From an uncultured Tabrizicola sp. (GTDB lineage: Bacteria > Pseudomonadota > Alphaproteobacteria > Rhodobacterales > Rhodobacteraceae): a stretch of 8,449 nucleotides of DNA. The position numbers and the translations under genes are program-made. The stretch covers positions 1-8,449 of the forward strand of contig CALLZQ010000643.1 of assembly GCA_937858255.1 (NCBI GenBank). The letters are read 5' to 3'. Shown piece after piece: positions 1-4,809 of the stretch. A model generated the notes under the pieces. That model did no database searches. It was not told the DNA's origin and saw only the letters and a program-made list of their open reading frames with translations. Within the stretch, counting starts at the first letter, position 1. Each line of letters begins with the position of its first letter.

Positions 1-199
1 TGTCATAAAGCGGAATCATTACGGCCCCAGACTGAGGGCATCGAATCGGGCGGTTCCGTCCCCAAAATGCGTTGCCCTCCCCGGCAACCCCGCCCCATCC
101 CCCCGGCCCGCGACCCCTCGGCGCCGGGGGGCTTTTCCATCCGCCTTGCCCTCGCCCGCCCCCGGTGGTCTAACCCTTGGCAAAGCAAAGGAGAGCGCC
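1..199. other. Upstream non-coding stretch at the left edge
   Basis: I recognise no gene in this stretch. The plus frame stays open from base 1 because the composition is GC-rich, but its translation is Pro/Arg-rich and resembles no family. A possible intrinsic terminator lies at 114-136, and the last dozen bases hold the ribosome-binding site of the aminotransferase gene. I could not find a convincing -35/-10 pair. Confidence 0.5.
114..136 (+). terminator. Possible intrinsic terminator
   Basis: A six-pair GC-rich stem can form between 114-119 (CCCCTC) and 126-131 (GGGGGG, with one T-G wobble) around a GGCGCC loop. It is followed by C and four T residues at 133-136. This is the layout of a weak Rho-independent terminator, perhaps for a gene ending left of the window. 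The T-run is short and such stems arise by chance in GC-rich DNA. Confidence 0.3.
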
Positions 200-1063
200 A
201 TGGCATTCGGCACCCATATCCGCACCTGGTTCGAGGGCCGCTGGCATGAGGGCGATATCCCGGTGATGCGCGCCGCCGATCACGGGCTGTGGCAGGGGTC
301 TTCGGTGTTTGATGGCGCCCGTTATGCGCGCGGCCTCGCCCCCGACCTTGCCGCCCATTGCGCCCGCGTCAACCGCAGCGCCGAGGCGCTGATGATCACC
401 CCAACGCTGGATGCGGGCGAGATCGAGGCCATCACCCGTGAGGGCCTGCGCGCCTATGGCCCCGATCAGGCAGTCTATATCCGCCCGATGTACTGGGCGG
501 TGGATGGCGGCGATCTGGGGGTGAACCCCAAGCCCGGCTCGACCGGCTTTGCCCTCTGCCTCGAACAGGTAGCGATGCCGCCGGATGACCTTCAGACGAC
601 CGTCACCCGCACCCGCTTTCGCCGCCCGGTGCTGGAGGATGCCGTCTGCAATGCCAAGGCCGGCTGCCTCTATCCCAACAATGCCCGGATGCTGGTCGAG
701 GCGCGGGCCAAGGGCTTTGGCAATGCGCTGGTAGCCGATGCCAGGGGAATTCTGCCGGGGGGGGCGCGGCCCAATGTCTCCCTCGTAAAGGGGGGGGTGT
801 TTTTTCCCCCCACCGCCAATGGCCCTTTTCTGCCCGGCACCCCCCGCGCCCGCCATATCGCCAATCTTCGTGCCGACGGCGTCGAGGTGGTGGAAACCGT
901 CCTGACCTTTGACGATGCCCATGCCGCTGATGAGGTGTTTCTGTCTGGCAATTTCGCCAAGGTCACCTCTGTCCGCGCCTTTGACGGCACCGAATACCGC
1001 AGCCGCGAGATGACGGAACGGGCAAGGCGGCTCTACTGGGACTGGGCGGCCAGCCAAGGCTAG
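200..1063 (+). CDS. Branched-chain aminotransferase-like class IV PLP enzyme
   Basis: The 287-residue product resembles fold-type IV PLP-dependent aminotransferases of the IlvE group. These transfer the amino group between branched-chain amino acids and 2-oxoglutarate in the cytoplasm. Seen in the sequence: the N-terminal segment MRAADHGLWQGSSVFDGARY (23-42), the IRPMYW motif (94-99), and NAKAGCLYPNNARM (151-164), whose Lys153 is the expected Schiff-base lysine. The C-terminal DEVFLSGNFAKV segment (244-255) is also family-typical. The ATG at 200 is chosen because AAGGAGAG at 188-195 is a strong ribosome-binding site at good spacing; an in-frame ATG at 146 lacks one and adds 18 unconserved residues. 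Residues about 183-217 diverge sharply from the family, and the Glu-containing cofactor motif expected near 186-187 is missing (see findings). The fold assignment is firm; amino-acid specificity and activity as written are not. Confidence 0.88.
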   Translation: MAFGTHIRTWFEGRWHEGDIPVMRAADHGLWQGSSVFDGARYARGLAPDLAAHCARVNRSAEALMITPTLDAGEIEAITREGLRAYGPDQAVYIRPMYWAVDGGDLGVNPKPGSTGFALCLEQVAMPPDDLQTTVTRTRFRRPVLEDAVCNAKAGCLYPNNARMLVEARAKGFGNALVADARGILPGGARPNVSLVKGGVFFPPTANGPFLPGTPRARHIANLRADGVEVVETVLTFDDAHAADEVFLSGNFAKVTSVRAFDGTEYRSREMTERARRLYWDWAASQG

Positions 1064-1129
1064 GGCCCTGCCCGAGGCTGGACAAGCCCACGCCGCCCCC
1101 GCAATATGCGCGCGCAGGGGAGACAACAG

Positions 1130-1585
1130 ATGCGGAAATTCCTCGTCGTGCTGGATGACAGCCGCGAATGCCTGAACGCGATGCGCTTTGCCGCCTTGCG
1201 CGCCGCCCATACCGGGGCGGGCGTCACCATCCTCTCGATCATCCGGCCCGAGGAGTTTCAGCACTGGATCGGGGTGGCCGACCTGATGCGGGCCGAGGCG
1301 CGCGAGCGGATCGAGGCGCATTTCGAGGTCTTTGCCAAATGGATGCGTGACAAGCAGGGGGTGAACCCCGATCTGGTGATCCGCGAAGGCGACCCGGTGG
1401 CCGAGATCCTCGCGCTGGTGAACGATGACCCGGAAATCGGCGTGCTGGTCCTTGGCGCCGGGACTGAGAAATCCGGCCCCGGCCCGCTGGTCACCCAGAT
1501 GTCCAAGAATTCCGGCAGCCTGCCGGTCCCGCTGACCATCGTTCCGGGCGATATGTCCAAGGAACGGCTGGAAAGCATCACCTGA
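1130..1585 (+). CDS. Universal stress protein, UspA family
   Basis: The 151-residue product is a single Usp domain. It opens with the first beta strand and Asp-containing turn (MRKFLVVLDDSRECLNAMRFA) and ends with VLVLGAGT at about 110-117 and LPVPLTIVPG near the C-terminus. Those two segments are where Usp proteins carry the nucleotide-binding glycine loop. The loop here, GAGTEKSGPGPLV, does not match the classical G-2x-G-9x-G(S/T) pattern exactly, so ATP binding is uncertain. Usp proteins are small cytoplasmic stress-response proteins, often dimers. The start at 1130 follows GGGGAGA at 1117-1123 at about seven bases; the in-frame ATG at 1106 would place that site inside the gene. The gene lies 66 bases after the aminotransferase and 19 bases before dgkA. 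Confidence 0.85.
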   Translation: MRKFLVVLDDSRECLNAMRFAALRAAHTGAGVTILSIIRPEEFQHWIGVADLMRAEARERIEAHFEVFAKWMRDKQGVNPDLVIREGDPVAEILALVNDDPEIGVLVLGAGTEKSGPGPLVTQMSKNSGSLPVPLTIVPGDMSKERLESIT

Positions 1586-1604
1586 CCCCGGAGCAGAGCG
1601 CCGC

Positions 1605-1931
1605 GTGACCCGACCCATTCCGCAAAAGCCGCCCCGCAAGACCGGGCTGGCGCATTTCTTCGCCGCCGCCAGCTATTCCGCCATGGGGTTTCGGCGTCTT
1701 TTGCGCGAATCCGCCTTTCGGCAGGAACTGGTGATCGGCTTTGCCATCTGCCTTTGCGCGATCACGGCGGTTGAGGCGCTAAACACCGCCATCGAGGAAC
1801 TGGTCGATCATCTGTCGCCCGAGTGGAGCGTCTTTGCCAAGAATGCCAAGGATCTGGGGTCTCTGGCCGTCGGGGCGACCATCGGCGCGGCGGCGCTTTA
1901 TACGCTCTGGGCGGTGCTGGCACCGATTTAG
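1605..1931 (+). CDS. dgkA: Diacylglycerol kinase (DgkA family), internally shortened
   Basis: The product of about 108 residues matches small integral-membrane diacylglycerol kinases. These phosphorylate diacylglycerol to phosphatidate in the inner membrane and recycle lipid released during envelope glycan synthesis. Family marks are SYSAMGFRRLLRESAFRQE (23-41), VEALNTAIEELVDHLSPEW (56-74) and NAKDLGSLAVG (80-90), which hold the catalytic-site Glu, Asn, Lys and Asp. The distance from the FRQE Glu to the VEALN Glu is 16 residues, against 35 in E. coli DgkA as I recall it. About 19 residues are therefore missing in frame, merging the first two membrane helices into one. The gene may be a pseudogene or may reflect a sequence error. 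The start is taken as GTG at 1605 with GGAG at 1590-1593, which is a rather long spacing. The TAG stop lies inside the putative ICE-like palindrome. Confidence 0.72.
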   Translation: MTRPIPQKPPRKTGLAHFFAAASYSAMGFRRLLRESAFRQELVIGFAICLCAITAVEALNTAIEELVDHLSPEWSVFAKNAKDLGSLAVGATIGAAALYTLWAVLAPI

Positions 1932-1943
1932 AACGGTTCCAAA
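1927..1943. promoter_or_regulatory. ICE-box-like palindrome, candidate Irr operator
   Basis: TTTAGAAC-G-GTTCCAAA is a 17-bp inverted repeat in which seven of eight arm positions are complementary. It matches the alphaproteobacterial iron control element TTTAGAA-N3-TTCTAAA, bound by the Fur-family haem-sensing regulator Irr, at 13 of 14 fixed positions. It overlaps the dgkA stop codon and sits one base upstream of a TTGACT -35-like hexamer in front of an Fe-S cluster carrier gene, which is a sensible place for iron control. The palindrome and its position are seen directly; Irr binding is inferred from the motif. Confidence 0.6.
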
Positions 1944-1944
1944 C

Positions 1945-1973
1945 TTGACTTGCCGGGGCGAGAGGCGCATATC
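1945..1973 (+). promoter_or_regulatory. Putative sigma-70-type promoter for nfu
   Basis: TTGACT at 1945-1950 matches the -35 consensus at five of six positions. Seventeen bases later CATATC (1968-1973) gives a partial -10 element. The pair lies 25 bases or more upstream of the nfu ATG and directly after the ICE-like palindrome. The -10 is weak, as is usual in GC-rich alphaproteobacteria, so the exact hexamer is tentative. Confidence 0.45.
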
Positions 1974-1997
1974 CGAGTAGAACTGTCGGAGAGTGCC

Positions 1998-2561
1998 ATG
2001 TTCATCCAGACTGAGTCCACGCCCAACCCTGCCACGCTGAAATTCCTGCCCGGTCAGACCGTGCTGGAGGTCGGGACCGCCGATTTCCCCTCGGCCGAAG
2101 CGGCGGCGAAATCGCCGCTGGCGTCGCGGATCTTTGCCACTGGCCAAGTGACCGGGGTGTTCTTCGGCACTGATTTCGTGACCGTGACCAAGGCCGAGGC
2201 CAGCGACTGGCAGCATATCAAGCCGGCGATCCTTGGCGCGATCATGGAGCATTACCAGTCTGGCGCCCCGGTGATCGAGGGTGAGGGCAAGGCCGCCGGC
2301 GGCCATGCCGAGCATTCGGGCGAGGATGCCGATATCGTCAAGCAAATCAAGGAATTGCTGGATACCCGCGTGCGCCCGGCTGTGGCGCAGGATGGCGGCG
2401 ACATCACCTTCCACGGCTTTGACCGTGGCGTGGTCTATCTGCATATGCAGGGCGCCTGCGCCGGCTGTCCCTCCTCGACCCTGACGCTGAAGATGGGGAT
2501 CGAAAACCTGCTGCGGCACTATATCCCCGAAGTGACCGAGGTTCGCCCTGTTGCGGCCTGA
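1998..2561 (+). CDS. NifU/Nfu-type iron-sulfur cluster carrier
   Basis: The 187-residue product has the two-domain layout of Nfu proteins. An N-terminal Nfu_N domain (about 1-88, opening MFIQTESTPNPATLKFLPG) is joined by a Gly/His/Glu-rich linker (about 94-110) to a C-terminal NifU domain (about 112-182). The NifU domain carries RPAVAQDGGDITF and the cluster-ligating pair C154-A-G-C157, followed by SSTLTLKMGIENLL. Such proteins hold a [4Fe-4S] cluster, usually between two subunits, and pass it to client enzymes in the cytoplasm. The length is normal and no key residue is missing. CGGAGAG at 1987-1993 supports the ATG at 1998. The gene overlaps tsaB by 11 bases, so it probably leads an nfu-tsaB-rimI operon. 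The ICE-like palindrome upstream suggests iron-dependent control. Confidence 0.93.
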   Translation: MFIQTESTPNPATLKFLPGQTVLEVGTADFPSAEAAAKSPLASRIFATGQVTGVFFGTDFVTVTKAEASDWQHIKPAILGAIMEHYQSGAPVIEGEGKAAGGHAEHSGEDADIVKQIKELLDTRVRPAVAQDGGDITFHGFDRGVVYLHMQGACAGCPSSTLTLKMGIENLLRHYIPEVTEVRPVAA

Positions 2562-3204
2562 GACGGTCCTCGCATTCGACACATCGGCGGCGCATTGCGC
2601 CGCCGCTTTGCTTTTGCCAGACGGTCGATGCCTGTTGCGCCACGAAGAGATGGCCAGGGGTCAGGCTGAACGGCTGATGCCCCTGCTGGCAGAGTTGCTG
2701 GCCGAGGGTGGCGTGACATGGCGCGACTTGTCTGACCTCGCGGTTGGCACGGGACCCGGCAATTTCACCGGCATCCGCATTTCGGTTGCGGCGGCGCGGG
2801 GTCTGGCGCTTGGCCTGGGCCTTCCGGCCCATGGCGTCACCATCTTCGAGGCATTGAGCTTTGGGCAGACCGGCCCGACGCTGATCGCGCAGGACGCGCG
2901 GCGTGGCATGGCCTATGTTCAGATGTTCAGGCCCGATGGGCCTGCCGGGCTGGTCGAGACCGGCGCACTGCCCGAGGGCTTTCCGGCGGGGGCGATGCCA
3001 ACAGTGATCGGCGATCTGGCCCCGGCCTATGCCGACAAGCACGGTTTGCCAATCGGCCAGCCACGCTTCGCGCTGACCGAGGCGATGGCCCGCAGCGTTC
3101 AAAGCCGCGATGAAACACCTGCCGGGCGCCCAGCCCCATTTTATCTGCGCGGCGCCGATGCCGCGCCGCCATCCGACCCGCCACCGGTGATCCTCGATGT
3201 CTGA
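2551..3204 (+). CDS. tsaB: tRNA t6A modification protein TsaB
   Basis: The 217-residue product is TsaB (YeaZ), an ASKHA-fold partner of TsaD. With TsaE the complex transfers the threonylcarbamoyl group onto A37 of ANN-decoding tRNAs. Seen here: the N-terminal strand VLAFDTSAAHCAAALL (6-21), the region following HEEMARGQAERLMPLL, and the hallmark GTGPGNFTGIRI (66-77). The helix SVAAARGLALGL follows. The likely start is TTG at 2551, with CGAGG about nine bases upstream; no ATG or GTG lies in frame before the conserved FDTS strand. The gene overlaps nfu by 11 bases and rimI by 8, so translation is probably coupled. The C-terminal part is variable, as is usual for TsaB. Confidence 0.9.
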   Translation: MRPETVLAFDTSAAHCAAALLLPDGRCLLRHEEMARGQAERLMPLLAELLAEGGVTWRDLSDLAVGTGPGNFTGIRISVAAARGLALGLGLPAHGVTIFEALSFGQTGPTLIAQDARRGMAYVQMFRPDGPAGLVETGALPEGFPAGAMPTVIGDLAPAYADKHGLPIGQPRFALTEAMARSVQSRDETPAGRPAPFYLRGADAAPPSDPPPVILDV

Positions 3205-3613
3205 GGCCGAGGCGCTTGCCGAACTGCATGCCAGCGCCTTTAGCCCCCCCCGCCCCTGGACCGGCGCGGAAATCGCAGCACTGCTTGAGAGCCCGCATGT
3301 GCATCTGTGCCGCGAATCGGCCGGATTTCTGTTGGGCCGCGTCATCGCGGGCGAGGCGGAACTGCTGACGCTGGCGGTCGAGCCCGCCGCCCGGCGGCAG
3401 GGCATCGGGCAGCGTCTGGTTACCGCCTGGCACCAATTGGCCCAAACCCATGGCGCACAAACATTTTTTCTGGAGGTCGCCGCCAACAACCCCGCGGCCA
3501 TCGCCCTTTATCAGCAGGCGGGTTATCGCCAGACCGGGCGGCGCAAAGGCTATTACCGCCAACCGGACGGGGGCGCTGTCGATGCGCTGGTGCTGGCGCG
3601 AACCCCGGAATAA
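3197..3613 (+). CDS. rimI: GNAT acetyltransferase, RimI-like
   Basis: The 138-residue product is a GNAT-fold N-acetyltransferase. Motif A is LLTLAVEPAARRQGIGQRLV (56-75), in which RRQGIG is the acetyl-CoA pyrophosphate loop. The RimI-style segment LEVAANNPAAIALYQQAGY (92-110) follows, then GRRKGYY (114-120). RimI acetylates the N-terminal alanine of ribosomal protein S18, and related enzymes act on other N-termini. Adjacency to tsaB fits the common bacterial tsaB-rimI pairing and favours the RimI label over a generic GNAT. The ATG at 3197 has GGTGA at 3186-3190 and overlaps the tsaB end by 8 bases. The substrate is inferred, not shown. Confidence 0.85.
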   Translation: MSEAEALAELHASAFSPPRPWTGAEIAALLESPHVHLCRESAGFLLGRVIAGEAELLTLAVEPAARRQGIGQRLVTAWHQLAQTHGAQTFFLEVAANNPAAIALYQQAGYRQTGRRKGYYRQPDGGAVDALVLARTPE

Positions 3614-3615
3614 CA

Positions 3616-3657
3616 GGGGGCCTGCCCCCGCGCCCCGCCAGTTTTTTGATCGAAAAG
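3616..3657 (+). terminator. Hairpin and T-tract downstream of rimI, possible terminator
   Basis: GGGGG (3616-3620) can pair with CCCCC (3625-3629) across a CCTG loop. Six T residues follow at 3642-3647, about twelve bases after the stem, which is too far for a textbook intrinsic terminator. The T-tract is itself half of an imperfect palindrome, TTTTTT-GATC-GAAAAG. The position after the last gene of the nfu-tsaB-rimI set suggests termination, but the geometry is imperfect. Confidence 0.35.
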
Positions 3658-3689
3658 TCAAAACAGAGGCAGGGCTTTCCAAATGCCCC

Positions 3690-3719
3690 TTGACCCCCGG
3701 CATCTGTCCTGCCCTAAAT
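3690..3719 (+). promoter_or_regulatory. Weak candidate promoter for the transporter operon
   Basis: TTGACC (3690-3695) matches the -35 consensus at five of six positions. With 17-18 bases of spacing the -10 would be CCTAAA or CTAAAT (3713-3719), both poor. It is the best pair I can see in this gap, leaving a leader of roughly 80 bases before the binding-protein ATG. Confidence 0.3.
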
Positions 3720-3804
3720 TGACGACGATCCGCGCCGCCCCGCCAAGGGGGTGGGCAGGGCAACAAAAAACTATTCGTCACAACGACAACCGGGAGCTTA
3801 TTCC

Positions 3805-4809
3805 ATGACCATGATGAAACACCTGTTGGGCGCAGCCGGCGCGCTGGCCCTGACTGCCGGCATTGCGGCCGCGGAACCGGCGCTGATCTACGACCTTGGC
3901 GGCAAGTTCGACAAATCCTTCAACGAAGCGGCCTTCAACGGCGCCGAGATGTGGGCCAAGGAAACCGGCGGCACCTACAAAGAACTCGAAATGCAGAATG
4001 AGGCGCAGCGCGAACAGGCACTGCGCCGTCTGGCCGAAGCGGGTGCGAACCCGATCGTCACCACCGGATTTGGCATGTCGGACCCGATCGCCACTGTCGC
4101 CCCGGACTTCCCCGGCACCAAATTCGTGACCATCGACGGCTGGGTTGACCCGGCGGCGCATCCCAACGTCCTGTCGATCGGCTTTGCCGAGCATGAGGGT
4201 TCCTACCTCGTCGGCATGCTGGCGGCGATGGCCTCGAAGACCGGCACCGTCAGCTTTGTCGGCGGCATGGATATCCCGCTGATTCGCAACTTTGCCTGCG
4301 GTTACGCCCAGGGCGCCGTGGCGGTGAACCCCGACATCAAGTTCATCTCGAACATGACCGGCACCACCCCCGCCGCCTGGAACGACCCGGTCAAGGGCTC
4401 GGAACTGGCCAAGGCGCAAAAATCGCAAGGCTCTGACGTGGTGTTCGCCGCTGCCGGCGGCACCGGCCTGGGCGTGCTGCAAGCGGCAGCCGACGAAGGC
4501 ATCCTGTCGATCGGCGTTGACTCGAACCAGAACCACCTGCACCCCGGCTCGGTCCTGACCTCGATGCTCAAGCGCGTTGATGTCGCCGTCTACAACTCGA
4601 TGAAGGCTGGCGAGGCGCTGGAAACCGCGCCGCTCGCCCTCGACCTCAAGGCCGATGGCGTCGGCTATGCCATGGATGAGAACAACGCCGCCCTGGTCAG
4701 CGCCGAAATGCAGGCCAAGGTCGATGAGGCCGCCGCCAAGATCAAGTCGGGTGAACTGGTCGTCCACGACTATCGCACCGACAACACCTGCCCGGCCGCG
4801 ACCTTCTGA
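3805..4809 (+). CDS. BMP/PnrA-family periplasmic substrate-binding protein
   Basis: The 334-residue product belongs to the BMP family of periplasmic binding proteins. Characterised members (PnrA and TmpC types) bind purine or other nucleosides and feed ABC importers. Residues 1-23 form a typical Sec signal peptide (a Lys, a hydrophobic core, then AAA before E24). There is no lipobox cysteine, so a soluble periplasmic protein is expected. Family motifs are DLGGKFDKSFNEAAFNGAE, MQNEAQREQALRRLAEAGANPIV, EHEGSYLVGMLAAMASKTG, FVGGMDIPLIRNFACGY, NMTGTTPAAWNDP and GVDSNQNHLHPG. Cys165 and Cys329 are the only cysteines I noticed and could form a disulfide. The start at 3805 has CGGGAG about eight bases upstream. 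The stop overlaps the ATPase ATG by one base (TGATG). Nucleoside as the substrate class follows from the family; the exact ligand is not visible. Confidence 0.93.
   Translation: MTMMKHLLGAAGALALTAGIAAAEPALIYDLGGKFDKSFNEAAFNGAEMWAKETGGTYKELEMQNEAQREQALRRLAEAGANPIVTTGFGMSDPIATVAPDFPGTKFVTIDGWVDPAAHPNVLSIGFAEHEGSYLVGMLAAMASKTGTVSFVGGMDIPLIRNFACGYAQGAVAVNPDIKFISNMTGTTPAAWNDPVKGSELAKAQKSQGSDVVFAAAGGTGLGVLQAAADEGILSIGVDSNQNHLHPGSVLTSMLKRVDVAVYNSMKAGEALETAPLALDLKADGVGYAMDENNAALVSAEMQAKVDEAAAKIKSGELVVHDYRTDNTCPAATF

Larger units (their letters stand above)
3614..3804. other. Intergenic region between rimI and the transporter operon
   Basis: This gap of about 190 bases separates two transcription units. 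It holds a short GC hairpin just after rimI, an AT-rich imperfect palindrome centred on GATC (3642-3657), a possible -35 element (TTGACC at 3690-3695), and a GC-rich leader before the binding-protein gene. I recognise no small ORF, RNA gene or known riboswitch. Confidence 0.5.

Noticed and set aside
4..6. A possible minus-strand ATG at the left edge, suggesting a divergent gene
   Set aside because: Only two codons are inside the window, and no ribosome-binding site is visible on that strand.
146..199. An 18-residue N-terminal extension of the aminotransferase from the ATG at 146
   Set aside because: There is no ribosome-binding site before 146, a strong one before 200, and the extension is low-complexity and not family-like.
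1106..1129. An upstream ATG for the universal stress protein
   Set aside because: The GGGGAGA site at 1117-1123 would lie inside the gene, and the Usp fold begins at the ATG at 1130.
170..1639. A 489-residue open frame on the minus strand across the aminotransferase, usp and dgkA genes
   Set aside because: It is a composition shadow of real plus-strand genes in GC-rich DNA. Its translation is His/Arg/Gly/Asp-rich and resembles no family.
3720..3804. A possible purine or xanthine riboswitch in the leader of the binding-protein gene
   Set aside because: The leader is short with only weak GC pairing, and I could not match it to any riboswitch consensus I know. A covariance-model search would decide.
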